DNA of 64,000 nucleotides from Aquicella lusitana (GCF_902459475.1 NZ_LR699114.1:2090316-2154315); one strand, 5' to 3'. Positions 23,357 to 35,484 are shown, counted from the first letter of the stretch. Numbers and translations are program-made. Notes: generated by a model not told the origin, from the sequence alone.

Positions 23357-24916
23357 ATGGCTACGCAAGTGAAGCAATTAAGTCCAACGGAAATTAGCGA
23401 ATTAATCAAAGAACGCATCGTCCATTTTGACCTGAAACCGGAAATCCGGACAGAAGGTACGGTTGTTAGCGTTAAAGATGGTATTGTCCGCCTGTACGGT
23501 CTTGCGGACGTGATGCAAGGGGAAATGATTGAATTCCCCGGCCAGACTTATGGCCTTGCGCTTAACCTTGAAAGAGACTCTGTGGGCGCTGTTATTCTCG
23601 GCCGCACGGATGAATTGTCAGAAGGCCAGACTGCCAAATGCACCGGGCGCATTCTGGAAGTGCCTGTAGGCGAAGCTTTATTGGGCCGCGTTGTTGACGC
23701 GCTGGGCAACCCCATTGATGACAAAGGTCCAATCCAAACGGACAAGAGTTCCCCTGTAGAAAAAGTGGCGCCCGGCGTCATTTTCCGGCAACCCGTTTCT
23801 CAGCCTTTGCAAACAGGCTTAAAAGCGATTGACTCAATGGTACCCATCGGACGCGGACAGCGCGAGCTTATCATTGGTGACCGTCAGACAGGTAAAACTG
23901 CCATTGCCATTGATACCATCATCAATCAGCGTGATACCGGCGTGAAATGTATTTATGTTGCCATCGGTCAAAAAGCATCCTCCGTCGCAGCAGTTGTCCG
24001 TAAGCTGGAAGAATTTGATGCACTAAAACATACCGTTGTTGTCGCTGCAACAGCTGCTGATCCAGCCGCCATGCAATATATTGCAGCCTATGCGGGTTGT
24101 GCTATGGGCGAATACTTCCGCGATAAAGGCGAAGATGCGCTTATCATTTATGATGATCTCACCAAACATGCCTGGGCTTATCGCCAAATTTCATTGCTGT
24201 TGCGCCGTCCACCGGGCCGTGAAGCGTATCCTGGCGACATTTTCTATTTACATTCACGCTTATTGGAACGCGCCGCTCGCGTCAGTGCAGAATATGTAGA
24301 GAAATTAACGGATGGAAAAGTGAAAGGCAAAACAGGATCACTGACCGCCCTGCCTGTGATTGAAACACAAGCAGGCGACGTATCCGCGTTCGTACCAACC
24401 AACGTTATTTCCATCACTGATGGTCAGATCTTCCTTGAAACCGATTTATTCAATGCCGGCATACGCCCTGCAATCAATGCGGGTTTATCCGTGTCTCGTG
24501 TAGGTGGTGCGGCGCAAACCAAGATCATGAAAAAACTGGCGGGCGGTATTCGTATCGGACAAGCCCAATATCGCGAATTGGCAGCCTTTTCCCAGTTCTT
24601 GTCAGATCTTGATGAAGCCACCCGCAAGCAGTTGGAACGCGGTCAGCGCATTACCGAAGTCATGAAACAGAAACAATACATCCCGCTGTCCGTTGCAGAG
24701 CAGGCCACGATTTTGTTTGCTGTTGATCAAGGCTATCTGGATGATGTACCCGTCAATCGTACGGCTATTTTTGAACAAGAGTTGAATAGCTACTTAAATA
24801 CAAATTACCGTGATTTTGTGGAACGGCTTAACAAGACTGGCGATTACAATGATGAAGTCGTTGCGACCCTGCGGTCCATTCTTGAATCATTTAAAGCTAA
24901 TCAGTCATGGGATTAA
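23357..24916 (+). CDS. atpA: F1Fo ATP synthase subunit alpha
   Basis: 519 aa, non-catalytic nucleotide-binding subunit of F1. Walker A is [13 protein letters not shown]. The DELSEGQ / [17 protein letters not shown] segment is typical, and the C-terminal [17 protein letters not shown] block carries the conserved 'SVSRVG' arginine finger region. It lies 54 bp after atpH. Confidence 0.98.
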   Translation: MATQVKQLSPTEISELIKERIVHFDLKPEIRTEGTVVSVKDGIVRLYGLADVMQGEMIEFPGQTYGLALNLERDSVGAVILGRTDELSEGQTAKCTGRILEVPVGEALLGRVVDALGNPIDDKGPIQTDKSSPVEKVAPGVIFRQPVSQPLQTGLKAIDSMVPIGRGQRELIIGDRQTGKTAIAIDTIINQRDTGVKCIYVAIGQKASSVAAVVRKLEEFDALKHTVVVAATAADPAAMQYIAAYAGCAMGEYFRDKGEDALIIYDDLTKHAWAYRQISLLLRRPPGREAYPGDIFYLHSRLLERAARVSAEYVEKLTDGKVKGKTGSLTALPVIETQAGDVSAFVPTNVISITDGQIFLETDLFNAGIRPAINAGLSVSRVGGAAQTKIMKKLAGGIRIGQAQYRELAAFSQFLSDLDEATRKQLERGQRITEVMKQKQYIPLSVAEQATILFAVDQGYLDDVPVNRTAIFEQELNSYLNTNYRDFVERLNKTGDYNDEVVATLRSILESFKANQSWD

Positions 24917-24944
24917 ATAATTAAAGCAAGTTGAGGAAGGCAGT

Positions 24945-25808
24945 ATGGCCATTGCTAAAGAGATACGCCTCAAGATCCATAGCATCAAGAATACGCAGAA
25001 AATTACAAAAGCGATGGAAATGGTGGCGGCCAGCAAAATGCGTAAAACACAAGATCGCATGCAGCGCGCTATTCCTTATGCAAAAAAAATCCTGAATGTG
25101 ATCAGTCACGTGGCACAAGCCAATTCTGAATACCGGCATCCGTTTATGGAGCACCGCGACATCAAGCGTGCTGGCTACATCATCATCACAACCGACCGAG
25201 GCCTTTGCGGTGGATTAAACAATAATCTGCTCAAAGCCACGCTTAGGGCCATCAAAGAAAATATAGATAACGGTATTGAGGCAGAACTTTGTCTGATCGG
25301 TAACAAGGCCATGGCGTTTTTCAAGCGCATTGGAGGCAATGTGGTTGCACATAAAGGCAACTTAGGTGACACACCCAGCCTCGCTGACCTAATTGGCATC
25401 ATCAAGGTAATGCTCGACGCTTATCTCGAACAGCGTATAGATGCGCTGTATCTCTGCTCCAACGAGTTTGTTACCACCATGCGGCAGGAACCTAGAATAC
25501 AGCAGGTTTTACCCTTGATTCCTGCTGAAGATACAGAATTACAGCATCACTGGGATTATATCTATGAGCCCGATAGTGCGCCTGAATTGCTGGAAAAATT
25601 GCTGACACGCTACATTGAGTCGCAGGTTTACCGCGCTGTCATTGAAAATATTGCTTCCGAACAGGCTGCGCGTATGTTGGCCATGCGAAACGCAACAGAC
25701 AATGCGGGCGAATTAATTTCAAGCTTGCAGCTTGCGTACAACAAGGCGCGTCAGGCAGCAATTACACGCGAACTTTCCGAGATTGTTGCTGGCGCATCTG
25801 TCATTTGA
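24945..25808 (+). CDS. atpG: F1Fo ATP synthase subunit gamma
   Basis: 287 aa, the central rotor shaft. N-terminal helix: [20 protein letters not shown] then [12 protein letters not shown]. Conserved middle: [18 protein letters not shown]-terminal helix: [20 protein letters not shown] (short form), [19 protein letters not shown]. All family anchors are present. Confidence 0.98.
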   Translation: MAIAKEIRLKIHSIKNTQKITKAMEMVAASKMRKTQDRMQRAIPYAKKILNVISHVAQANSEYRHPFMEHRDIKRAGYIIITTDRGLCGGLNNNLLKATLRAIKENIDNGIEAELCLIGNKAMAFFKRIGGNVVAHKGNLGDTPSLADLIGIIKVMLDAYLEQRIDALYLCSNEFVTTMRQEPRIQQVLPLIPAEDTELQHHWDYIYEPDSAPELLEKLLTRYIESQVYRAVIENIASEQAARMLAMRNATDNAGELISSLQLAYNKARQAAITRELSEIVAGASVI

Positions 25809-25845
25809 TGGCCATCTTCAGGAAGTTGCGTTGAAAAATGGATAA

Positions 25846-27709
<1,864 letters not shown>

Positions 27710-27710
<1 letters not shown>

Positions 27711-27737
27711 AACTCGGGCACAAAAGCGACCGAGTTT
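27710..27737 (+). terminator. Probable terminator of the atp operon
   Basis: AAACTCGG (27710-27717) pairs exactly with CCGAGTTT (27730-27737), starting at the atpC stop codon. The following bases are only moderately T-rich. Confidence 0.45.
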
Positions 27738-27832
27738 GCTTCAATGTTTATATCGCTTCGCGGGAATGACGCTCTCACTACGTCTTTGCGCTATCATGCG
27801 ATTAAGAGACAAGATAGATAAGGAGTTATCTT

Positions 27833-28936
27833 ATGGTCGAAGCGGTTAGTAATCGTTCCAACCCCAAACGATTTGCCCATCCTCATGTTCATTATACAGT
27901 TTGCGATAGCCTCATGCGGTATGCAGAATTTCTCGGCTTCGGCGAAATTCATACCAAGATAGACGAAAAAACCGGATTAAAAGCCATTATCGCTATCCAT
28001 AACCTCAATCGTGGACCGGCTATTGGCGGCTGTCGGATGATTACGTATAAAACAGTCGATAAAGCATACGAAGATGCCATGCGACTTGCACACATGATGA
28101 GCTTTAAAGCGGCGATTAATAATCTTTCTCATGGCGGCGCTAAAGCGGTATTAATCAAACCCAAAGTTATCAAAGATCGCGAAGCTTATTTCGAAAAATT
28201 TGGAGAATTTGTCAATGACTTGGGCGGTCGTTACATTACCGCGGTCGATAGCGGTACTAGCCCGCAGGAAATGGACATCATTGCCAGGCGCACGCCTTTT
28301 GTCACCTGCACCACTAAATCGGGTGCTGAGAGCGATCCTTCTCCCCTGACTGCGTTAGGTGTACGCCGCGGAATACAAGCTGCGGTGAAATTCAAATTAA
28401 ACCGTGACTCTCTCGAAGGTATCCATGTTGTCATTCAGGGCGCAGGACATGTGGGATATCATCTGGCTCAAGAATTGCATAAGCTGGGGGCGAAACTGAC
28501 CATTGCTGATGTTAATCTAAAAGCCCTTCAACGCTGTATCGATGAATTGAATGTTAATGTATGCCATCCCGATGAAGTTTACAGCCTTGAAGCCGATGTA
28601 TTTGCCCCTTGTGCGCTGGGTTCAATCCTGAATCTCAATACGATTAATCAGCTAAAAGCAAAAATTATTGCGGGCTCCGCTAACAATCAGCTTGCTCATC
28701 ACCACTATGGTGCGCTGCTGCATGAACGCGGCATTTTGTACGCGCCCGATTTTCTCATTAATGCAGGCGGTCTCATTCATGTGGCTGTCATTTACGATCA
28801 TGGCGATCTGAAGAAATCCATGGAACAAATCAATAATATTTATAATACGGTATATGATATTTTTGAGCGCTCCGCCCATGAAAATCGCGCTACCAATGAA
28901 ATAGCGGAAAAAATTGCGCGGGATCGTTTGCGGTGA
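27833..28936 (+). CDS. Leucine/valine-type amino-acid dehydrogenase
   Basis: 367 aa, Glu/Leu/Phe/Val dehydrogenase family, with size and N-terminal half closest to leucine dehydrogenase. RGPAIGGCRMITY is the substrate Gly-rich loop and MSFKAAINNLSHGGAKAVL holds the catalytic Lys pair. A Rossmann NAD site follows (VIQGAGHVGYHLAQELHKLGAKL; GAGHVG). ANNQLAHHHYGALLHERGIL and YAPDFLINAGG are typical. It reversibly deaminates branched-chain amino acids with NAD+. RBS AAGGAG. Confidence 0.9.
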   Translation: MVEAVSNRSNPKRFAHPHVHYTVCDSLMRYAEFLGFGEIHTKIDEKTGLKAIIAIHNLNRGPAIGGCRMITYKTVDKAYEDAMRLAHMMSFKAAINNLSHGGAKAVLIKPKVIKDREAYFEKFGEFVNDLGGRYITAVDSGTSPQEMDIIARRTPFVTCTTKSGAESDPSPLTALGVRRGIQAAVKFKLNRDSLEGIHVVIQGAGHVGYHLAQELHKLGAKLTIADVNLKALQRCIDELNVNVCHPDEVYSLEADVFAPCALGSILNLNTINQLKAKIIAGSANNQLAHHHYGALLHERGILYAPDFLINAGGLIHVAVIYDHGDLKKSMEQINNIYNTVYDIFERSAHENRATNEIAEKIARDRLR

Positions 28937-28944
28937 TTCGGTGA

Positions 28945-29436
28945 ATGTCATCAGAACTTAATAAATGCCCTTGCGGCTTAAATAAAAATTATAATGAATG
29001 CTGTGGCCGTTTCATTAACGGCGATCAATACCCATCCACGCCTGAGGAATTGATGCGCTCGCGTTACACAGCCTATACGCAAGCGAATATAGACTATATT
29101 CAGCAAACCATGAAACTGCCCGCTGCTAATCTTTTCGATGCCGAGAAAGTGCGGCAATGGGCCACAGAAATAAAATGGATAGGCTTAAAAGTGATTGCCT
29201 CTTCCTGTGATAAAACGAAGGGGATTGTTGAATTTGTCGCTTCTTTTTCTTATCACGATCAATTACAACAAATGCACGAACACAGCGAATTCCGGCTTGA
29301 AGAAGGAAAATGGTTTTATGTAGACGGGAAGATCTTGCCTTCCCATCCAACCACCGCTACCGTATCTAAAATTGGCCGAAATGAAACTTGCCCTTGCGGC
29401 AGCGGTAAAAAATTCAAGAAATGCTGCGGTATTTAA
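28945..29436 (+). CDS. YchJ-like SEC-C motif protein
   Basis: 163 aa. Two zinc-binding SEC-C motifs bracket an NTF2-like YchJ domain: [14 protein letters not shown] at the N-terminus and [14 protein letters not shown] at the C-terminus. The family pattern '[14 protein letters not shown]' follows the first motif. Molecular role is unknown for the family. It starts 8 nt after the dehydrogenase stop and is likely cotranscribed. Confidence 0.88.
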   Translation: MSSELNKCPCGLNKNYNECCGRFINGDQYPSTPEELMRSRYTAYTQANIDYIQQTMKLPAANLFDAEKVRQWATEIKWIGLKVIASSCDKTKGIVEFVASFSYHDQLQQMHEHSEFRLEEGKWFYVDGKILPSHPTTATVSKIGRNETCPCGSGKKFKKCCGI

Positions 29437-30216
29437 TCAGCGCTTAATTACCATTTGGCTCTTGGCATCTTGTTTAGGGTTATCATGGCCACCCAATGCC
29501 GCATTTGGCTGATACATAACAAAAGGATACATTGACAACACTGAAGTGGATGCTTTCGAGGCTTTTAATGATGAAAAATGCTTTTCAACGATCGCCATTA
29601 CTTTGATTTTATATAAATGGGAAGGCATCATTCTGTTGACTTTATTCGCTTCATTCCAGATTAAAGTCAAGAAAGGTCTTTTTTCGCTCGCGTTCGAAAA
29701 ATACCGCTCATAGTATGGCAAATCAGTTTCCACTTTATCCAGGCATTCTTTTAAAGCACGACCGTTTTCCTCACTCACGATATTCGCGTGCCATAGCTTC
29801 GCATGCCGCTCAAGCTCGGCCGCGTTTTTCGCTATAAAAAGTAAAATAACTCTATGCTTTTCAAGAAAAGCTTCCAACAGTTTGCCGTGGCCCTGCGTTA
29901 GATTGAGAATTGCGTTTTGATACTGCATTTTAATGCTAGCAAGCGTTTGTTCGAACTCGGAGAGGCTTTGATACTGCCTATTTCGATGGGTATAAAAATT
30001 CGCCGGCACACGGCCCATTTCCTTCTCAGTAAGAGCATCTAAAGCCTCATGCGTGAATGCCAAATCAAATGAAGCACTTAAATCCGAGAACCGTTTATTC
30101 TCGTTAGCCAGCTTCATGATAATTTCGCTCTTGAAAAAAGGCGCTGCAAAAAAATCAGCGTATTCGTATAAAAAACGGACTACATCCTGAATAGAATTAA
30201 TCGCCCTTGCCTTCAT
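29437..30216 (-). CDS. Unrecognised helical protein
   Basis: 259 aa, no signal peptide or membrane helix. Mostly helical by composition, with many Lys/Glu and aromatic residues and a polar C-terminal tail rich in Asn, Gln and Lys (from about residue 240). It abuts the ychJ-like gene tail to tail (0-bp gap). No family was recognised. Size, helicity and the disordered basic tail would suit a type IV secreted effector in Legionellales. That is only a guess, since no secretion genes are in view. Confidence 0.65.
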   Translation of the reverse strand: MKARAINSIQDVVRFLYEYADFFAAPFFKSEIIMKLANENKRFSDLSASFDLAFTHEALDALTEKEMGRVPANFYTHRNRQYQSLSEFEQTLASIKMQYQNAILNLTQGHGKLLEAFLEKHRVILLFIAKNAAELERHAKLWHANIVSEENGRALKECLDKVETDLPYYERYFSNASEKRPFLTLIWNEANKVNRMMPSHLYKIKVMAIVEKHFSSLKASKASTSVLSMYPFVMYQPNAALGGHDNPKQDAKSQMVIKR

Positions 30217-30273
30217 GATATTACCCTCGTTTTGGTTAGTCTTATATTTTGTTGTCTGATACTACCTGAAAGC

Positions 30274-31149
30274 TTATTTTTTATCCATGTCCTCCTGTAT
30301 CGCTTTAGCTGCCACCACGCCATCTGCCATGGCGGTGGTCACACAGGGGTGCATACGATTCGCCACTTCACCTATGGCATAGATCCCAGCAACCGGCGTA
30401 CGGCAATACATATCGGTAGCGATGAAACCGCGATCATCTCGTAAAACAGACTCAAGTGATAAGAGGCAGGAAGGAAAATTGGCTTCCCAGCCATATAAGA
30501 CAATAATGACGTCATAACGCCTGGTTTCGCCCTGGTGAGTAATTGTTTTAGCAGCCTGGTCTACATCATAGGGAAATAGATAAACATCTTCCGGATGGAC
30601 TAACCCCCATAAACTTTTACGGGCACGTATGGTTCGAGTATAAACATGACAAGCTGTTGGTTTTTGCTGTTGGATTAAATCATAATTCTCAGCCGCATTA
30701 TCACCGCCGCCCAAAATAGCAACGCGTTTATTTGCAAAATCAAAATCGAAAATACGCTGGCCTGGGCCGATGATAGTATCCGCAGATTCAGAAAAATAAT
30801 CGCGACATGGTTTCACACCGGTTGCAATCACTACATTATATGCGTCAATGACTTTATCGCTGAGCTGCACAGTAAAACCTGTCGATAAAGATTGAATGTG
30901 AGTAGGCGTTTGATTAAAAAAAACAGGTATATTCATCCATTCAATGTGCTGTTGAATATGTTTGGCATACTCACGCCCAGTAAGATGCATTACACCAAGC
31001 ATCCAATTATTTTGATAAGGACTGGATGCCTGTAAGCCGCCCAATCGGTCGCTTTGTTCAACAATGATCGCTTTATAACCCAGCATGCTGAGCCATAAAG
31101 CACACTGGCAGCCTGCCGGCCCGCCGCCTATAATCACTGCAGCATTCAT
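30274..31149 (-). CDS. FAD/NAD(P)-dependent oxidoreductase, thioredoxin-reductase-like
   Basis: 291 aa from ATG 31149 (RBS AAAGGGTGAGG); a GTG three codons earlier is possible. The FAD-binding Rossmann motif is VIIGGGPAGCQCALWL, the NAD(P) site is VAILGGGDNAAENY, and the C-terminal FAD motif is GIYAIGEVANR. The CxxC redox pair of thioredoxin reductase is absent from the usual position between the two Rossmann folds. It may therefore be a ferredoxin/flavodoxin-NADP reductase-like enzyme. Substrate is unknown. Confidence 0.82.
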   Translation of the reverse strand: MNAAVIIGGGPAGCQCALWLSMLGYKAIIVEQSDRLGGLQASSPYQNNWMLGVMHLTGREYAKHIQQHIEWMNIPVFFNQTPTHIQSLSTGFTVQLSDKVIDAYNVVIATGVKPCRDYFSESADTIIGPGQRIFDFDFANKRVAILGGGDNAAENYDLIQQQKPTACHVYTRTIRARKSLWGLVHPEDVYLFPYDVDQAAKTITHQGETRRYDVIIVLYGWEANFPSCLLSLESVLRDDRGFIATDMYCRTPVAGIYAIGEVANRMHPCVTTAMADGVVAAKAIQEDMDKK

Positions 31150-31396
31150 ACGCCTCACCCTTTGCTTCTATCGTAAAAAATGGATCGAAATAATTTTTTG
31201 ATTATCGCTTCCCACCGAACAGAGGGCAATCATGCCGATGGGCATACGGATAATCGTATAAATCATGCCGCTTGCGGCCGAGTTTTATAAAACCAGGTAT
31301 AAATAAGAATAGTTTATTATAATAGGCGAAGCGTACTTGACGATAGGATCAGAAAAAGCGACATTCTAACTTTTGGAAAACAGCCACGGAGGGAAC

Positions 31397-31939
31397 ATGC
31401 GTCTATTCTTGCCAATCATTGCTAGCGTACTCAGTGCGTTCACCATAACGGCTTATGCTGAAACCGCTCCGGCTGCTAATGCATTTACCATGAACACCAC
31501 TGCTTTTCTTGATAAAGGCTTATTGCCTGTTTTGTATACTTGTGATGGTAAAGATAAATCGCCCGAACTTAGCTGGACAGGTGTCCCCGCAAAAACAACC
31601 AGTCTGGCCCTGATCGTTGATGACATGGACGCGCCAACTCCTCCTTTTTATCATTGGGTGCTGTATAACATCCCCAACACTGTTACCATGCTGCCTGAAG
31701 GCGTCAGCAAACTACCGGCTGGGGTCATGACAGGCAAAAACAGCTGGGGAACCGAAGAATACAAAGGGCCTTGTCCGCCCAAAGGTACTTCTCACACTTA
31801 TGTCTTTACCTTATACGCCCTTGATACTAAGCTCAATCTTCCGGCGGGAGCAGAAGCTAAAAAAGTGATTGAAGCCATGCAAAATCATATCATTGAGAAA
31901 GTCACTTTAACCGCTGTCTACAGCCGCTGGCTCACATGA
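31397..31939 (+). CDS. Periplasmic YbhB/YbcL-type PEBP-fold protein
   Basis: 180 aa from ATG 31397 (GGAGG 5 nt upstream). A Sec signal peptide (LFLPIIASVLSAFTITAYA) is followed by the phosphatidylethanolamine-binding-protein fold: DGKDKSPELSWTGVP, DDMDAPTPPFYHWVLYNIP and CPPKGTSHTYVFTLYALD (anchors). Bacterial members have no firmly assigned ligand. Its stop overlaps the kinase start by 4 bp (ATGA). Confidence 0.9.
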   Translation: MRLFLPIIASVLSAFTITAYAETAPAANAFTMNTTAFLDKGLLPVLYTCDGKDKSPELSWTGVPAKTTSLALIVDDMDAPTPPFYHWVLYNIPNTVTMLPEGVSKLPAGVMTGKNSWGTEEYKGPCPPKGTSHTYVFTLYALDTKLNLPAGAEAKKVIEAMQNHIIEKVTLTAVYSRWLT

Positions 31940-32868
31940 AAAAAATTTTTTGTCTTGGCGGTGCAACAATCGATCATAAACTCAAGTCCTCCGCCTCTTA
32001 TCTTCTTGGTACATCCAATCCCGTTTCATCCATCACGACATTTGGCGGTGTCGCCCGCAATATTGCAGAGAACCTTGGGCGTTGGTCAAAAGAAATTCAT
32101 TTGCAATGCGCTGTAGGAAATGACAGAGATGGGCGGCAACTGCTAGCGCATATGCAATCCTTGGGTGTAGATACGGACGGCAGTTTGGTATTGGAAAATG
32201 CATCAACCGCGCACTATTATGCTGCACTTGCACCCGATGGCGAGCTTTTTATCGCGTTAGCCGATATGGAAATTTATAACCAGGTACAGCTCGATTCTTT
32301 TACTCCTGCATGGGAACGTTGGACGAAGAATAGCCTTATCTTTATTGACACCAACTTGCCTGTGACTATCATTGATGAAGTTATTCAGCGATGCCGTCAT
32401 CGGCAACTACCTCTTTGCATTGATCCAGTGTCTGTCGCTAAAGCCGGCAAACTGGCCGCATTGGAACTGGAAGGAGTTTTTCTCATCAAACCCAATCAGC
32501 TGGAAGCAGGTGCATTAACGGACATGGAAGTTGATTCAGTTAGAAAGTGTATCCATGCGGGCTGCCGTCTGTTGGATAAAGGAGTCAAAAATGTTGTCAT
32601 CAGTCTGGGCAAGGCAGGCTGGGTTATCGTCAATGAATATCAACAGCAGCATTTTGAAGGCATTGAGTTATGCGATATTCACGATGTAAATGGGGCGGGT
32701 GATGCATTTATCGCAGGGATTTTATATGGATTACAGCAGCAGGCAAATTTAGAAGAAGCTTGTTATCTTGGTGCTTCTGCAGCAACATTAACGCTTAAAT
32801 CTTGCAGTAGCGTCGCTCAAGGTATAACGGCGAAGCATCTGAAATCATTGCATGGATCACCTGTATAA
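31936..32868 (+). CDS. psuK: PfkB-family kinase, probable pseudouridine kinase
   Basis: 310 aa. PfkB signatures: FGGVARNIAENLGRW near residue 36 and the catalytic DVNGAGDAFIAGILYG near the C-terminus. The gene directly precedes psuG, the pairing known for pseudouridine breakdown, which is why pseudouridine is preferred as substrate over other sugars. Product would be pseudouridine 5'-phosphate. Confidence 0.85.
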   Translation: MKKIFCLGGATIDHKLKSSASYLLGTSNPVSSITTFGGVARNIAENLGRWSKEIHLQCAVGNDRDGRQLLAHMQSLGVDTDGSLVLENASTAHYYAALAPDGELFIALADMEIYNQVQLDSFTPAWERWTKNSLIFIDTNLPVTIIDEVIQRCRHRQLPLCIDPVSVAKAGKLAALELEGVFLIKPNQLEAGALTDMEVDSVRKCIHAGCRLLDKGVKNVVISLGKAGWVIVNEYQQQHFEGIELCDIHDVNGAGDAFIAGILYGLQQQANLEEACYLGASAATLTLKSCSSVAQGITAKHLKSLHGSPV

Positions 32869-32916
32869 CCCACACCTTATTCATGTATAAATAAAAAATA
32901 AACCAAGGACATCAAC

Positions 32917-33825
32917 ATGCAACAGTTTTTCGAATATTCAACAGAAGTCAGAGAAGCCATGCAGGCAAAAAAACCCGTGCTGGCGCTTGAATCCACTTTG
33001 ATTACCCATGGCTTACCTTTCCCGCAAAATATTGAAACGGCCATGGTTGTCGAGCAAATTGCGAGAGATCATGATGTTACACCTGCTACCATTGCCATCA
33101 TGCAAGGCAAGGTCAAAATTGGTTTATCATCTTCCGAACTTGAAACACTAGTGTATGACAGCCAGCGAGTCAAAGCGAGCCAACGGGATATACCTTATGT
33201 TTTAAGCATGGGATTAAACGCCGGAACAACTGTCGCTTCTACTTTGTTTTGTGCGCATCATGCAGGTATCAAAATTTTTGCAACTGGCGGTATTGGCGGC
33301 GTACACCGAGGTGACGATCAGGATATTTCTGCCGATTTAATTGAATTATCACGCACACCGCTCGCATTGGTTTGTGCGGGTGCAAAAGCCATACTGGACT
33401 TATCCAAGACAATGGAACTCATGGAAACGCTCAGCATTCCTGTCGTAGGATATCGCACAGAATATTTACCTGCCTTTTACTCTTCAACCTCACCCTATAG
33501 CTTGCCCATAAAAGTTGACGACCTGGCGGCGCTGGTAAAATTACTTCAAGCTCACTGGCAGCTTAATTTATCAGCGGGCATGTTGATCGCCAACCCCATT
33601 CCCGTTGAAGATGAAATTCCTGCGGAAATAATTGAACCTGTCATATCTGCCGCGCTTAAAAAGGCTGAGCAGCAACATATCAGAGGAAAAGCCATTACCC
33701 CGTTTCTTTTAAATGAAGTAAGGCTTGCGACACAAGGGCAAAGCTTGCAGACCAACATTCAATTAATCAAAAATAACGTGAAACTAGGCGCGGAGCTTGC
33801 CAAGGCATTAGGAAATTTGAATTAA
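32917..33825 (+). CDS. psuG: Pseudouridine-5'-phosphate glycosidase
   Basis: 302 aa. It cleaves the C-glycosidic bond to give uracil and ribose 5-phosphate. Family blocks: LALESTLITHGLPFP, ATIAIMQGKVKIGL, VASTLFCAHHAGIKIFATGGIGGVHRG in short anchors (FATGGIGGVHRG), and LLIANPIP-type segment MLIANPIPVEDEIP. RBS AAGGA 7 nt before the ATG. Operon ybhB-like/psuK/psuG. Confidence 0.93.
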   Translation: MQQFFEYSTEVREAMQAKKPVLALESTLITHGLPFPQNIETAMVVEQIARDHDVTPATIAIMQGKVKIGLSSSELETLVYDSQRVKASQRDIPYVLSMGLNAGTTVASTLFCAHHAGIKIFATGGIGGVHRGDDQDISADLIELSRTPLALVCAGAKAILDLSKTMELMETLSIPVVGYRTEYLPAFYSSTSPYSLPIKVDDLAALVKLLQAHWQLNLSAGMLIANPIPVEDEIPAEIIEPVISAALKKAEQQHIRGKAITPFLLNEVRLATQGQSLQTNIQLIKNNVKLGAELAKALGNLN

Positions 33826-33844
33826 GACGTTGAGAGAAAATATC

Positions 33845-34753
33845 ATGGCGCTGCATGAAGCAAAAAACATGAATACAATGCCTTCGTTTGAGAAAAGCCC
33901 TGCAAGCTTCTCATTTTTAAACTCCCTACAAAAAGAAAGCTATCATCGCGATGGCTACCTTGTATTACCTCAATTTATTAATGAGACCATTTGTCGGCTG
34001 CTCATTGATAGAGCAAACATGCTGATTGCGAATTTTGACGCAAGCAGTATAAAAGTCATTTTTTCCACCCAAGACAGGCGCCATACCAAAAACCAATATT
34101 TTCTTGAATCAGGCGATAAAATTCACTTTTTTTTGGAAGAAAACGCTGTCAACGCACAAGGTGAATTAAATACAGACAAATTATATTCTATTAATAAAAT
34201 CGGGCATGCTTTGCATGATGTGGATCCTGTCTTTAATTGCTTTAGTCGCATGCATAAAATTGCCTGCCTTATTCATGATCTGGCTATCGCAGATCCTTTG
34301 CTCGTTCAATCCATGTATATTTGCAAACAGCCTTTCATGGGCGGAGAAGTAAACTGTCATCAGGATAATACTTTTTTATATGTGAAAGAACAGCCTATTA
34401 CGGGGCTGTGGTTCGCGCTTGAGGATGCAAATAGAGAAAATGGTTGTCTATGGGCTATCCCGGGAGGCCATCGAATACCGCTTAAATCCAGAATGTTACG
34501 AGATAAACATCATCAAATTTGTTATGAAACTTATGACCATACGCCCTGGCCCCTGGAGGAAATGGTTCCGCTTGAAGTTTCGCGCGGCAGTGCGATTGTG
34601 TTGCACGGCCTTTTGCCACACATGAGCAAGCAGAACCTATCGTCTCGATCAAGACATGCTTATACGCTGCATGTCATGTCCGGGCAGCACGAATATGCAG
34701 CGGAAAATTGGCTGCAACGGCCAGCTGACATGCCTTTCAGAGGTTTTTGGTAG
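33845..34753 (+). CDS. Phytanoyl-CoA dioxygenase (PhyH)-family oxygenase
   Basis: 302 aa from ATG 33845; the frame extends to a TTG at 33830, four bases after the psuG stop region. Fe(II)/2-oxoglutarate oxygenase fold: the H-x-D iron ligands are in VNCHQDNTFLYV, and the distal His and Arg are in LLPHMSKQNLSSRSRHAYTL. WFALEDANRENGCLWAIPGGH (GCLW.IPGGH) is the typical PhyH block. Substrate is unknown. It follows psuG closely and may share its transcript. Confidence 0.85.
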   Translation: MALHEAKNMNTMPSFEKSPASFSFLNSLQKESYHRDGYLVLPQFINETICRLLIDRANMLIANFDASSIKVIFSTQDRRHTKNQYFLESGDKIHFFLEENAVNAQGELNTDKLYSINKIGHALHDVDPVFNCFSRMHKIACLIHDLAIADPLLVQSMYICKQPFMGGEVNCHQDNTFLYVKEQPITGLWFALEDANRENGCLWAIPGGHRIPLKSRMLRDKHHQICYETYDHTPWPLEEMVPLEVSRGSAIVLHGLLPHMSKQNLSSRSRHAYTLHVMSGQHEYAAENWLQRPADMPFRGFW

Positions 34754-34773
34754 GAAAATATTTTAGTAGGGCG

Positions 34774-35484
34774 TTATTGCAACGAATAAATCGCATTTCG
34801 ACTCGTGAATATTTCATCGACCTCAGACGCTAACGCTTTGGATAAAGGATACATTATCTCGACGGGATCAATTCTTGTTATTTCTTTTTCTACATCCTCA
34901 CCTTCTATGAAAGGACGATAACGGTTTGGCTTGCCATGCCGGCTACGAATAAAAATATTCGCCCTTACATCATTTCTCTCATCAATCTGCCGGCAGGAAG
35001 GATCAAATAAAACATCGATAGAAACCGCGGGGTTTTTAGCAAAAATGCGTAAATAAGCATGGCTCATGCTGGACAAATTAGGACCTGAAGCCATAACAGA
35101 AATATAATAATTTTTTAATTCTTTTTTATGATGAGCAAGAAGATAAGCCAAAGCTAGAATAACAAATTCACCGCAATTTCCAATTTCACTTTTTTCGATG
35201 TGTCTCTTCTTTATCTCGATTGCCAAAGGGTCGCTAAAGCCAAGATGATTTGCCAAATCACTCGCGTGAATTTCATGATAGCCATAAATCGACTTGATAG
35301 ATTGGAAAATATCCATCCGCATATTGCTAACAGTATCATCTATAAAAACGACATCTTCGATCGGCGTGGTAGGTAAAGTAGCAGAGCTTTTAATAACGGT
35401 ATGCGCATATTGATGCGCTTTTTTCAATATACTAATTAGCCTGTCTTTTTCTACATTATTTATAAAAAGTTTTCTGAAAAACAT
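34774..35484 (-). CDS. Transglutaminase-like Cys-His-Asp protein of unknown function
   Basis: 236 aa, no signal peptide. The middle shows the order of a transglutaminase/papain-like triad: C104 in IGNCGEFVILALAYLLA, H142 in MSHAYLRIF, and D161 in VLFDPSCRQ. Spacing (38 and 19 residues) and the surrounding pattern (NCGE followed by a long helix, SHA strand, then a D-P turn) match the family core. The rest is unrecognised. The single-domain size, lack of export signal and isolated position suit a cytosolic enzyme or a translocated effector. Confidence 0.7.
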   Translation of the reverse strand: MFFRKLFINNVEKDRLISILKKAHQYAHTVIKSSATLPTTPIEDVVFIDDTVSNMRMDIFQSIKSIYGYHEIHASDLANHLGFSDPLAIEIKKRHIEKSEIGNCGEFVILALAYLLAHHKKELKNYYISVMASGPNLSSMSHAYLRIFAKNPAVSIDVLFDPSCRQIDERNDVRANIFIRSRHGKPNRYRPFIEGEDVEKEITRIDPVEIMYPLSKALASEVDEIFTSRNAIYSLQ

